From: an uncultured Tenacibaculum sp.
GTDB lineage: Bacteria; Bacteroidota; Bacteroidia; Flavobacteriales; Flavobacteriaceae
Direction of reading: 5' to 3'
Assembly: GCF_947504135.1 (NCBI RefSeq)
Contig: NZ_CANNGG010000004.1
Location: forward strand, 186,001-250,000
DNA: 64,000 nt
The notes beneath the pieces were generated by a model. The model did not search any database. It worked only from the letters and a program-made list of their open reading frames with translations, and was not told the origin of the DNA. The translations under genes were made by a program, and so were the position numbers. Positions 35,261 through 44,043 of the stretch are shown here, piece after piece (position 1 is the stretch's first letter; each line of letters begins with the position of its first letter).

Positions 35261-36325
35261 ATGAAAAAACATAACTTTAGTGCAGGGCCTTGTATTTTAC
35301 CTGAAGAAGTGCTCAAAAAAGCATCAGAAGCTGTTATTGACTTTAATAATGATAATCTATCTTTAATCGAAATTTCACACAGAAGTCAACCTTTTGTAGA
35401 TGTAATTGAAAAAGCAAGAAGCTTAGCATTAGAATTATTAGGTCTTGAAAATAAAGGCTACAAAGCATTGTTTTTGCAAGGAGGAGCCAGTATGCAGTTT
35501 TTAATGGTTGCTTATAACTTACTAAATAAAAAAGCAGCTTACCTAAATACAGGAACTTGGAGTAATAAAGCAATTAAAGAAGCTAAATTATTCGGCGAAT
35601 TAGTAGAAGTAGCTTCTTCAAAAGATAAGAACTTTAGTTATATTCCCAAAACATATGAAATCCCTACAGATGTAGACTATTTTCATTGCACAAGTAATAA
35701 TACCATTTATGGAACACAAATGAAGAGTTTTCCTGAAACTTCAGTTCCAATGGTATGCGATATGAGTTCTGATATTTTTTCTCGTCAACTGGATTTTTCA
35801 AAGTTTGATTTAATTTACGCAGGAGCTCAAAAAAATATGGGACCAGCTGGTACTACCCTTGTTGTAATAAAAGAAGACATTTTAGGAAAAGTTGAACGCC
35901 AAATTCCTTCAATGTTAAATTACCAAGTATTTCTTGACAAAGAAAGTATGTTTAATACACCACCTGTATTTGCAGTATATACTTCTATGTTAACCTTAGA
36001 GTGGTTAAAAGATTTAGGAGGTATCGAATTCATTGAAAAAGTGAATGAGAAGAAATCAGCTCTTTTATATAGTGAAATAGATAGAAATCCTTTATTTAAA
36101 GGAGTCGCTGCTATAGAAGACCGAAGTCATATGAATGCTACTTTTACCTTAGCTGATAAAAACTTGCAAGCTAAGTTTGATAAAATGTGGCAAGAAGCCA
36201 ATATTAATGGATTAAGCGGCCATAGAAGTGTTGGTGGTTATCGTGCAAGCATGTACAACGCTTTACCTTTATACAGTGTACAGGCTTTAGTAGATGTAAT
36301 GCAAGAACTAGAAAGAATAAGTTAG
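35261..36325 (+). CDS. serC: 3-phosphoserine aminotransferase
   Basis: A 354-residue class V aminotransferase making 3-phosphoserine from 3-phosphohydroxypyruvate and glutamate. It begins HNFSAGPCILPEEVL, has the ISHRS segment, FLQGGASMQF, the CDMSSD aspartate and the PLP lysine in YAGAQKNMGPAG (K191), and ends with SGHRSVGGYRASMYNALP. It is followed 43 bp later by serA, forming the serine synthesis operon. Confidence 0.95.
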   Translation: MKKHNFSAGPCILPEEVLKKASEAVIDFNNDNLSLIEISHRSQPFVDVIEKARSLALELLGLENKGYKALFLQGGASMQFLMVAYNLLNKKAAYLNTGTWSNKAIKEAKLFGELVEVASSKDKNFSYIPKTYEIPTDVDYFHCTSNNTIYGTQMKSFPETSVPMVCDMSSDIFSRQLDFSKFDLIYAGAQKNMGPAGTTLVVIKEDILGKVERQIPSMLNYQVFLDKESMFNTPPVFAVYTSMLTLEWLKDLGGIEFIEKVNEKKSALLYSEIDRNPLFKGVAAIEDRSHMNATFTLADKNLQAKFDKMWQEANINGLSGHRSVGGYRASMYNALPLYSVQALVDVMQELERIS

Positions 36326-36368
36326 ATACAACGTCATTTTTATAATGGCATTTTTAATATAAAGAACG

Positions 36369-37322
36369 ATGAAGATATTAGTGACCGATGGAATTTCCGT
36401 TAGCGGAATACAAGCTTTAGAAAACAAAGGTTTTGAAGTAATAAACACTAAAGTTGCACAAGAGCAATTAGAAAATTACATAAACGATCATGCTATTGAT
36501 GCTATTACAGTAGGTAATACTACACAAGTACGACAAGAGTTGATTGATGCTTGCCCAAGTATTAAACTTATTGCTTGCTTAGGAACCGAAATGGACAACA
36601 TTGATGTTGATTATGCTATTGATAATGGAGTTCATGTTGTGAATAGTGAAGATGCTTCTGCTACTTCAATTGCAGAACTAGTATTTGCGCATTTATTTGG
36701 AATGGTTCGTTTTTTACACCAGTCAAACCGTGAAATGCCTTTAGAAGGAGATATGCGCTTTAACGCCTTAAAAAAGCAATACTCGCAAGGAACTGAGCTA
36801 AGAGGTAAAACATTAGGTATTATTGGGTTTGATACTGTAGGACAAGAAGTTGCAAAAACTGCACTAGCTTTAGGTATGGAAGTGATAGCTACTGACGTAG
36901 AAATAGACAATGCAACTATCACTATTCCTTTTTTCGATGGTCAATCAGTAGATTTCTTTATTGAAACAGAAACTATAGATAATTTATTATCTAAATCAGA
37001 CTTTATTACGCTACACCTTCCTGCTCAAGAAGGATATGTTATAGAAACATCTTTGTTTGACAAAATGAAAAATGGTGTAGGAATTATAAACACTTCTCAT
37101 GGAGGTATTCTAAATGAAGTTGATTTAGTTAATGCTATTGATAGTGGAAAGGTTAAATATGCAGGATTGGACGTTTTTGAAAACCAACCAAGACCTGAAA
37201 TTCAACTATTAATGAATCCTGAAATATCGATGACACCTCATATTGGTGCTTCAACTGTTGAAGCACAAGATAGAGCTGGAATTGAACTTGCTAACAAAAT
37301 TATCGAATTACTAAGCGAATAA
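36369..37322 (+). CDS. serA: D-3-phosphoglycerate dehydrogenase (short form)
   Basis: A 317-residue D-2-hydroxyacid dehydrogenase catalysing the first step of serine synthesis by inference from its neighbour serC. The NAD-binding motif is LGIIGFDTVGQEVAK, with Asp acceptor ATDVEI. The catalytic Arg lies in INTSHGGILNEVDL..., the Glu in GLDVFENQPRPE and the His in MTPHIGAST. The C-terminal ACT regulatory domain of larger SerA proteins is absent. Four bases separate it from DUF1015. Confidence 0.85.
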   Translation: MKILVTDGISVSGIQALENKGFEVINTKVAQEQLENYINDHAIDAITVGNTTQVRQELIDACPSIKLIACLGTEMDNIDVDYAIDNGVHVVNSEDASATSIAELVFAHLFGMVRFLHQSNREMPLEGDMRFNALKKQYSQGTELRGKTLGIIGFDTVGQEVAKTALALGMEVIATDVEIDNATITIPFFDGQSVDFFIETETIDNLLSKSDFITLHLPAQEGYVIETSLFDKMKNGVGIINTSHGGILNEVDLVNAIDSGKVKYAGLDVFENQPRPEIQLLMNPEISMTPHIGASTVEAQDRAGIELANKIIELLSE

Positions 37323-37325
37323 TCT

Positions 37326-38564
37326 ATGGCAACTGTAAAACCGTTTAAAGCTGTTAGAGCCACCAGAGATAAAGTCGCTTTAGTATCTTCTAAATCGTAT
37401 GAAATTTATACTCCTGCAGAAATCGGTGCAAAACTCGATTTTAATCCATACACTTTTTTGCATGTAATTAATCCTGGATATAAATACCATAAACAAGATG
37501 TAACAGGAGAACAACGTTTTAAGTTGGTACACAATCGTTACTTAGAATTCAAAGAAAATGAAGTTTTTAAGCAAGATGAAACTCCTGCTTATTACATATA
37601 TCAAAAAATAACTCCAAATGATAATTTCTGTGGAATAATCGCAGCAACCTCTGTAGAAGATTATCATAATGAAGTAATAAAAAAGCACGAAGACACGTTA
37701 AAAGAACGTGAGTTACTATTTGAAAACTACTTAAAAAACACAGGTTTTAATGCAGAACCTGTACTACTCACCTACCCTGATAACAATGTGATTAATTCTA
37801 TTGTAAAGAAGTATCAAAAGAAAAGGGCTGAGTATGAGTTTTCTACATCTGATAAGGATTTACATTTTTTATGGGTGATAAGTGATGAGAAAGATGTTAA
37901 AGAAATAGCAATGGCCTTCAAAGATGTTAGTACCCTATATATTGCTGATGGGCATCATCGTTCAACATCTTCATGTTTATTGGCACAAAATTTGGCAGAG
38001 AACAATCCTGAACATACAGGAAAAGAAGACTATAACTTTTTCATGAGTTATCTATTACCTGAAAGTCAGGTAAAAATTTATGAATTCAATAGATTTATAA
38101 GAGACTTAAACGGATTAACTCCTGAAGAACTTTTAATGGAACTTGACACGCACTTTAGAATTGAGAATCGTGGACAAGAACTATACAGACCTAAAGAAAA
38201 GCATCATTTTAGTATGTATTTAAATGGTGAGTTTTATGCTTTATATTTACGTAAATCAGCTTATGAATTTACTGACTGTTTAAGTGAATTAGATGCTTAT
38301 ATTTTATATACAACCGTATTAGAACCTATTTTAGGAATTGAGGATATTAGAAACGCTTCTAAAATTGTATATTCTCAAGACAAATCTGACGGGTTAGAAT
38401 TAAAAACAAAGGTTGATAGTGGTGAATTTAAAGTTTCTTTTGGAATGTTACCTACTAATATTCAAGAGCTAAAAACTATTGTTGATGCTGGCTTAATGAT
38501 GCCACCGAAAACAACCTACATAGAACCTAAGTTAAGAAGTGCTTTAACTATTTATGAGTTTTAG
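37326..38564 (+). CDS. DUF1015 family protein in the serine operon
   Basis: A 412-residue protein. The family markers are FKAVRATRDKVALVSSKSYE near the start, NRYLEFKENEVFKQDETPAYYIYQ, and the invariant YIADGHHRSTSS near residue 210. The DGHHR element resembles that of ParB/SerK-fold kinases, where it binds nucleotide; that similarity is suggestive only. It starts 4 bp after serA and therefore is very probably linked to serine metabolism. No serB-like phosphatase was seen in the window, so a role in phosphoserine/serine conversion is conceivable. Confidence 0.82.
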   Translation: MATVKPFKAVRATRDKVALVSSKSYEIYTPAEIGAKLDFNPYTFLHVINPGYKYHKQDVTGEQRFKLVHNRYLEFKENEVFKQDETPAYYIYQKITPNDNFCGIIAATSVEDYHNEVIKKHEDTLKERELLFENYLKNTGFNAEPVLLTYPDNNVINSIVKKYQKKRAEYEFSTSDKDLHFLWVISDEKDVKEIAMAFKDVSTLYIADGHHRSTSSCLLAQNLAENNPEHTGKEDYNFFMSYLLPESQVKIYEFNRFIRDLNGLTPEELLMELDTHFRIENRGQELYRPKEKHHFSMYLNGEFYALYLRKSAYEFTDCLSELDAYILYTTVLEPILGIEDIRNASKIVYSQDKSDGLELKTKVDSGEFKVSFGMLPTNIQELKTIVDAGLMMPPKTTYIEPKLRSALTIYEF

Positions 38565-38588
38565 TGTAAAGTCTGATAAACAATTATT

Positions 38589-39257
38589 ATGATTACAGGA
38601 ATTAAAGAAAATCTTCAAAAAATAAAGTCAACACTACCAGAAAATGTAACGTTAGTTGCAGTATCTAAAACTAAACCTATTGCTGATTTACAAGAAGCTT
38701 ACGATGCTGGGCAGCGTATATTTGGTGAGAATAAAATACAAGAAATGGTAGCTAAATATGATGAATTACCTAAAGACATAAAGTGGCATATGATTGGTCA
38801 TTTACAACGTAATAAGGTTAAGTATATGGCACATTTTGTTGATTTAATTCATGGTGTTGACAGCTTTAAAACATTAAAAGAAATAGACAAACAAGCTAAA
38901 AAGCATAATAGAGTTATCAACTGTTTGTTACAAGCTAGGATAGCAAAGGAAGACACTAAGTTTGGGTTACCTTTTGAAGACATTGAAACTATTTTAGCTT
39001 CAGAAAAATTAAAAGAACTTAAAAATATAAAAATTGTTGGTTTAATGGGGATGGCTACTTTTACAGATAACCAAGAGCAATTACAAGAGGAATTTTCATC
39101 GTTAGCTATTTTTTTTAATAAGAATCAAGAAAGCTATCCTAATTTACAAACATTATCTATGGGAATGAGTGGTGATTATGAATTAGCCATAAAAAATGGC
39201 AGTACTATGGTACGAATAGGGAGCTCTATTTTTGGAGTTAGAAATTATATTGCTTAG
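38589..39257 (+). CDS. YggS-family PLP homeostasis protein
   Basis: A 222-residue alanine-racemase-N-fold protein. PLP lysine K27 lies in LVAVSKTKPI. Other markers are FGENKIQEM, IKWHMIGHLQRNKVKYM, VGLMGMATF, and LSMGMSGDYELAIKNGSTMVRIGSSIFG. It buffers PLP rather than catalysing a known reaction. It follows DUF1015 closely, next to PLP-dependent SerC. Confidence 0.93.
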   Translation: MITGIKENLQKIKSTLPENVTLVAVSKTKPIADLQEAYDAGQRIFGENKIQEMVAKYDELPKDIKWHMIGHLQRNKVKYMAHFVDLIHGVDSFKTLKEIDKQAKKHNRVINCLLQARIAKEDTKFGLPFEDIETILASEKLKELKNIKIVGLMGMATFTDNQEQLQEEFSSLAIFFNKNQESYPNLQTLSMGMSGDYELAIKNGSTMVRIGSSIFGVRNYIA

Positions 39258-39291
39258 ATTTACATAGATTAGCTTAAAAAAGGGGAGAGAT

Positions 39292-40389
39292 TTGTACGCT
39301 ATTTTAGACATTGAAACTACTGGAGGAAAATATAACGAAGAAGGAATTACAGAAATTGCCATCTATAAATATGACGGACATCAAATTATAGATCAATTCA
39401 TTAGCTTAGTAAATCCAGAAAGAGAAATTCAGGAATTTGTTGTAAAACTTACTGGTATTAATAATAAAATGCTACGAAATGCGCCCAAGTTTTATGAAAT
39501 AGCGAAAAGAATTGTTGAAATAACTCAAGATTGCATTATTGTAGCTCACAATGCTAATTTTGATTATCGTATTCTTCGTACCGAATTTGACAGGTTAGGT
39601 TATAAATACAAACGAAATACACTATGTACAGTTAGTTTAAGCAAAAAACTAATTCCAGAGTCACCATCTCATAGTCTAGGAAAACTCTGTAAGTTTTTAG
39701 GAATTCCTATGTCTGATCGTCATAGAGCAACAGGTGACGCATTAGCTACGGTACAATTATTTAAACTATTAATAGATAAAGATGTTGAGAAAGGTATCAT
39801 TCAACAATCTATAAAGTATTTTGACAACAGACATGAAAAGTTTCGTATTCAAAGAATATTAGATAGTTTGCCTGAAAAAGAAGGTCTTTTTTATGTTCAT
39901 AACCACGAAGGAACAATCATTTTTGTAGGGAGAGGTAAAAATATAAGGCAAGAAACTAACAAACTCTTTTTAAAAGAAACTAGAAAAGCATTAAAAGTAA
40001 TAAAAAGAGTTAGTAAAGTTTCTTATGAAGAAACTGGGAATATGCTTTTTACCCGTTTAAAATATCATTTAGAACTTGAAAAGCTAAAACCTAAGTACAA
40101 TATCATTAGAAAAAGAAAAATTACAGATAAAAACTTTAATCATGATAACATGCTTATTATTGATAAAGGTAGAACTCCGGGAGAGCATGCTGTAATTTTA
40201 ATTGAGAAAAATGAAGTTGTAGGATATACCTATACCAATCTTGCATTTCAAGAAAATCAATTGTCTATTCTAAAATCAATGCTAACTTCTATTGAACACA
40301 AAGAGCTAGCAAAAACAATAATCAAAAATTATTTACTAAAAAATAAAGTGTCTAAAATAGTACGATTACAAGTTGAAAATAATTTGTAA
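39292..40389 (+). CDS. DnaQ-like 3'-5' exonuclease fused to a degenerate GIY-YIG domain
   Basis: A 365-residue fusion. The N-terminal DEDDh exonuclease is complete: D6 and E8 in LDIETTG, D91 in AHNANFDYRIL, H144 and D149 in RHRATGDA. Residues about 195-275 follow the UvrC-type GIY-YIG pattern: GLFYVHNHEGTIIFVGRGKN ... KPKYN. However, the catalytic Arg position (UvrC KNLKKR) reads NIRQE (E221), and the catalytic Glu 12 residues before PKYN's Asn reads Y258. The second domain is probably inactive as a nuclease. The start is TTG at 39292, preceded by GGGGAGAG. Confidence 0.8.
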   Translation: MYAILDIETTGGKYNEEGITEIAIYKYDGHQIIDQFISLVNPEREIQEFVVKLTGINNKMLRNAPKFYEIAKRIVEITQDCIIVAHNANFDYRILRTEFDRLGYKYKRNTLCTVSLSKKLIPESPSHSLGKLCKFLGIPMSDRHRATGDALATVQLFKLLIDKDVEKGIIQQSIKYFDNRHEKFRIQRILDSLPEKEGLFYVHNHEGTIIFVGRGKNIRQETNKLFLKETRKALKVIKRVSKVSYEETGNMLFTRLKYHLELEKLKPKYNIIRKRKITDKNFNHDNMLIIDKGRTPGEHAVILIEKNEVVGYTYTNLAFQENQLSILKSMLTSIEHKELAKTIIKNYLLKNKVSKIVRLQVENNL

Positions 40390-40421
40390 TATTGCTATAA
40401 AGCATTCAAAAACCTGACCTT

Positions 40422-41237
40422 TTGGATAATAAAACACTTAATTGGAGAGAAAAATTACACGAAGTAATCTATGAAGCAGATACAACTGCTGGTAGGTTAT
40501 TTGATATTGCTTTATTATTTGTAATTTTAGCAAGTATTATATTAGTAATGCTTGAAAGTGTTGAAAGCTTTGACAATAAGCATCATAATTTCTTATACGT
40601 ATCTGAGTGGGTTATTACCATCTTTTTTTCAATTGAATACATCCTTCGAATAATTTCAATAAAAAAACCAACAAAATACATTTTTAGCTTTTATGGTATT
40701 ATAGATTTACTTTCTACTATTCCTATGTACCTAACGTTCTTTTTTGTGGGTACACATAGTAGTTTAATAGCATTAAGAGCATTACGTTTATTAAGAGTCT
40801 TCAGAATTTTAAAAGTCTCTAGATATATTGGGGAATCCAATCAATTAATAAAAGCTTTAAACGCTAGTAAAGCTAAAATTGGAGTATTTCTTTATTTTGT
40901 GTTGATTATCTGTATCATTTTAGGTTCCGTAATGTATTTTATTGAAGGGGCTGAAAACGGCTTTACAAGTATTCCTAGAAGCATTTATTGGTCAATAGTA
41001 ACACTTACAACCGTTGGTTATGGAGATATTGCTCCGCAAACCGCTTTAGGGCAATTTATTGCAAGTATTACAGTAATTATTGGTTATGCTATTATTGCGA
41101 TACCTACAGGAATTGTAAGTTCCGAAATGACTAAAAAAAAGGTACACCTAAACACTCAATCTTGCCCAAATTGCTCCTTTGAAGGACATAAAGATGATGC
41201 AAAATTTTGTTATCATTGCGGTACAAAACTGAACTAA
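40422..41237 (+). CDS. Voltage-gated-type potassium channel with C-terminal zinc ribbon
   Basis: A 271-residue ion channel with six membrane segments, including an S4-like helix rich in arginine (LRALRLLRVFRILKVSRYI) and the selectivity filter TLTTVGYGDI. The C-terminus ends in CPNC...CYHCG, a zinc-ribbon spacing (CxxC-x14-CxxC) not present in typical Kv-like bacterial channels. The start is TTG at 40422. It abuts miaA directly (stop at 41237, miaA start at 41238). Confidence 0.9.
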   Translation: MDNKTLNWREKLHEVIYEADTTAGRLFDIALLFVILASIILVMLESVESFDNKHHNFLYVSEWVITIFFSIEYILRIISIKKPTKYIFSFYGIIDLLSTIPMYLTFFFVGTHSSLIALRALRLLRVFRILKVSRYIGESNQLIKALNASKAKIGVFLYFVLIICIILGSVMYFIEGAENGFTSIPRSIYWSIVTLTTVGYGDIAPQTALGQFIASITVIIGYAIIAIPTGIVSSEMTKKKVHLNTQSCPNCSFEGHKDDAKFCYHCGTKLN

Positions 41238-42164
41238 ATGTCTCAAAAAAACACATTAATTACGATTGTTGGTGCAACTGCTATTGGTAAAACAGCACTA
41301 AGCATTAAACTAGCTCAGCACTTTAATTGTGAAATTATTTCGTGTGACTCTCGTCAGTTTTATAAAGAAATGACTATAGGAACAGCAGTTCCAGATGCTG
41401 ATGAACTTGCTTCTGCTCCACATCATTTTATTCAAAACAGAAGTGTTTTTGAAAATTATTCAGTAGGACAGTTTGAAAAAGATGCATTAAAAACTCTAAA
41501 CGAACTATTTACTAAAAACCCTATTCAAATAATGGTAGGCGGAAGTGGTTTGTATGTAGATGCTGTTTTAAAAGGATTAGATTATTTTCCTGATGTAGAC
41601 TCACAAATAAGAGTAGATTTAACTACTGAGTTAGAAAACAAAGGTATAGAACACCTTCAAAACCAATTAAAAAACCTTGATTTAGAAGCTTACAACACAA
41701 TTGCTATAGATAATCCACATCGATTAATCCGTTCTTTAGAGATTTGTATAGGAACTGGAGAAACATACAGTTCTTTTAAAAATAAACCTAAAGCACCTCG
41801 TAATTTTCAATCTATAAAAATTGGATTGACAGCCGATAGAGAAATTATGTATGATCGTATTAATCGTCGTGTAGCTATTATGATTGAAAACGGTTTGATA
41901 GAAGAAGCTAAAAAACTACATCCTCATAAAAACCTAAACGCATTACAAACAGTAGGATATAGAGAGTTATTTGAATATTTTGAAGGTAACTTTGCTAAAG
42001 AATTTGCAATTGAAGAAATAAAGAAAAATTCTCGAAGATTTGCCAAACGCCAAGGAACTTGGTTTCGTAAAGACCCTGAAATTATTTGGTTCGATTTTCA
42101 AGAAGATGTAAATAACATTATCGCAACCATTGAGAGTAAAAAAATAAAATTTAACGAATTTTAA
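41238..42164 (+). CDS. miaA: tRNA dimethylallyltransferase
   Basis: A 308-residue enzyme adding an isopentenyl group to A37 of tRNAs reading UNN codons. The P-loop is GATAIGKTAL (GPTASGKT in most homologues). Others are CDSRQFYKEMTIGTAVP, MVGGSGLYVDAVLKGL, NPHRLIRSLEI, ALQTVGYREL and RRFAKRQGTWFRKDPEI. Length is normal. Confidence 0.95.
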   Translation: MSQKNTLITIVGATAIGKTALSIKLAQHFNCEIISCDSRQFYKEMTIGTAVPDADELASAPHHFIQNRSVFENYSVGQFEKDALKTLNELFTKNPIQIMVGGSGLYVDAVLKGLDYFPDVDSQIRVDLTTELENKGIEHLQNQLKNLDLEAYNTIAIDNPHRLIRSLEICIGTGETYSSFKNKPKAPRNFQSIKIGLTADREIMYDRINRRVAIMIENGLIEEAKKLHPHKNLNALQTVGYRELFEYFEGNFAKEFAIEEIKKNSRRFAKRQGTWFRKDPEIIWFDFQEDVNNIIATIESKKIKFNEF

Positions 42165-42214
42165 GGGTCGTACATTAACCACTTTTTTATATTTGTCACA
42201 AAACACAGAAATTT

Positions 42215-42718
42215 ATGAAATTAAAAATCACATTTATACTCGCTTTATTTTTTATCGGATTTACAAATGCACAAACGAAAGTAGGTACAGTAGACAGTGA
42301 ATTAATAATTAGTAAAATGCCACAAATGAAAGGTGTTTTACAACGTGTAGAAAACTATGGTAAACAATTAGATTCTAGTTTTCAAATTAAAGCAACAGAG
42401 TATAAAACAAAGGTAGATTCTTTTAAAGCGGAAGAAAAAATAATGACGGATGATGATAAAAAAACACGTTTTCAAGAAATACAGGTGCTTGAACAAGAAA
42501 TGGCTAAATTTCGTCAAAACGGAACAGCAATGATGCAAATTCAAAGAGAACAAAGTTTACGCCCGTTATATAAAAAAGTAAGTGAAGTAATTGCTGAAGT
42601 AGCCAAAGAAAATGGTTATACCCAAATTTTAACAACTACAGGAAATGAATTTGGATATCTTGATGAGCGTTTTGATATTACAAAACTGGTATTAGACAAA
42701 CTAGGAATTAAAGAGTAA
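42215..42718 (+). CDS. OmpH/Skp-family periplasmic chaperone
   Basis: A 167-residue protein with a signal peptide ending TNAQ (about residue 19). The mature part begins VGTVDSELIISKMPQM, the usual OmpH opening, then two long charged helices (about 45-130) forming Skp-like tentacles, and closes with TGNEFGYLDERFDITKLVLDKLGI. Skp-type proteins hold unfolded outer-membrane proteins. It stands between miaA and DUF1853. Confidence 0.85.
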   Translation: MKLKITFILALFFIGFTNAQTKVGTVDSELIISKMPQMKGVLQRVENYGKQLDSSFQIKATEYKTKVDSFKAEEKIMTDDDKKTRFQEIQVLEQEMAKFRQNGTAMMQIQREQSLRPLYKKVSEVIAEVAKENGYTQILTTTGNEFGYLDERFDITKLVLDKLGIKE

Positions 42719-42724
42719 TTCTTT

Positions 42725-43546
42725 ATGTACCAAAAACAAAAAGACTTACAATTACAATACGAAGGATTTTTACAAACACCTTTTCTATGGCATGGAAAAG
42801 GTGTTTTTGATTTAGAACAATTTCCTACTTCAACAACTCGAACAACTTCGTTTAACCAAGAAATCACACAAAAATTACGTTTAGGAAAATTGGTAGAACG
42901 TTTTGTTTCATTTCAATTAAACCAAGATACTTCTGTATCAATCCTTGCTGAAAACATTCAAATTCAAAAAGAAAAAATTACCGTAGGTGAATTGGATTGT
43001 TTGCTATTAAAAAATGAGAAACCAATTCATTTAGAAGTTATATATAAATTCTATTTGTATGATGCTACTGTTGGTAACTCTGAAGTTGAACATTGGATTG
43101 GACCAAATCGACGAGATTCTCTTATTCAAAAGCTAACAAAGCTTCAAGAAAAACAATTACCACTACTCTACTCCAATCATACTAAAACTTATTTAGATGA
43201 ATTAAAGTTGAATGTAGATAAAATAATACAACAAGTATACTTTAAAGCACAATTATTTGTTCCTTTAAAAGACTTCGGAAAAAACTTTAAACAACTAAAT
43301 AATGAGTGTATTTATGGATTTTATATTTACCCGAAAGAGTTACCACAATTTTCCGATTGTAAATTCTATATTCCAACTAAACACAACTGGTTAGTAAATC
43401 CATATTCAAATATTAACTGGTTAACTTTTGAAACTTTTCAAAATAAACTTCAACAATTTTTAAATGAAGAAAATGCTCCTCTTTGCTGGCTAAAGAAATC
43501 AAACGGTGAACTTTTTAAATTTTTTGTGGTCTGGTGGAATAATTAG
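42725..43546 (+). CDS. DUF1853 family protein
   Basis: A 273-residue soluble protein. Family markers are TPFLWHGKGVFDLEQF, LGKLVERFVSFQL, LLLKNEKPIHLEVIYKFYLYD (nuclease-like E-x-K strand) and HWIGPNRRDSLIQKLTKL. The E-V-Y-K arrangement is reminiscent of PD-(D/E)XK nucleases, but activity has not been shown as far as I know. It starts 6 bp after the ompH gene. Confidence 0.82.
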   Translation: MYQKQKDLQLQYEGFLQTPFLWHGKGVFDLEQFPTSTTRTTSFNQEITQKLRLGKLVERFVSFQLNQDTSVSILAENIQIQKEKITVGELDCLLLKNEKPIHLEVIYKFYLYDATVGNSEVEHWIGPNRRDSLIQKLTKLQEKQLPLLYSNHTKTYLDELKLNVDKIIQQVYFKAQLFVPLKDFGKNFKQLNNECIYGFYIYPKELPQFSDCKFYIPTKHNWLVNPYSNINWLTFETFQNKLQQFLNEENAPLCWLKKSNGELFKFFVVWWNN

Positions 43547-43565
43547 TGTATTTCAAATTACTTAT

Positions 43566-43573
43566 TAAATTTG
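43566..43573 (+). promoter_or_regulatory. -7 promoter box of the lipoprotein gene
   Basis: TAAATTTG followed by C, 16 bp upstream of the ATG at 43589; this supports that ATG over the in-frame TTG at 43571, which lies inside the box. Confidence 0.5.
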
Positions 43574-43588
43574 CCTACAAAAAAATCT

Positions 43589-43987
43589 ATGAAATATTTC
43601 AAACTCTCTTTTTTACTTCTATTCACTTTAACCACATTAACATCTTGTTTTGAAGTCGAAGAAGACATACTTTCTTGTATTGATGTCGACATAGCTTTTG
43701 AAAATGATTATTCTAAATTAGAAGCTGAAGTTTATTCGAGTAAGTATATAGAAGTTAACCTAATAAATGAATGTGACTTAGATACAAGAGTCACTGGAAT
43801 AAAAGTTGAAGGCCAACACCGTGAAGACTTTCAGGTTAAAGGTCTATCAATAGGTACAAATATAACAACAGCTACTTACTTTGATGTTGTTTTTACTCCT
43901 ACACATATAGGTACTAGAAATGTAATTATTGTAATAAAGCACGAGCTAGGAGAATTGGTAATTAACTTATCAGGTGAAGGAATATAA
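43589..43987 (+). CDS. Ig-like (choice-of-anchor D type) lipoprotein
   Basis: A 132-residue lipoprotein with signal peptide and lipobox TSC (C about 20). The mature domain carries YIEVNLINECDLDTRVTGIKVEG and YFDVVFTPTHIGTRNVIIVI, ending LVINLSGEG. This is the immunoglobulin-like beta-sandwich of the ASPM-SPD2-Hydin/choice-of-anchor D group. It is a single domain, far shorter than most secreted family members. The ATG start is set by the promoter position. Confidence 0.6.
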   Translation: MKYFKLSFLLLFTLTTLTSCFEVEEDILSCIDVDIAFENDYSKLEAEVYSSKYIEVNLINECDLDTRVTGIKVEGQHREDFQVKGLSIGTNITTATYFDVVFTPTHIGTRNVIIVIKHELGELVINLSGEGI

Positions 43988-43997
43988 CTTTTAGTAG

Positions 43998-44037
43998 TAA
44001 AAAACGCTTAGAAATGATTTTCTAAGCGTTTTAGTTT
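43998..44037. terminator. Bidirectional terminator
   Basis: AAAACGCTTAGAAA / TTTCTAAGCGTTTT stem with a 4-nt loop between two convergent genes. Confidence 0.85.
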
Positions 44038-44043
44038 TTCTAA

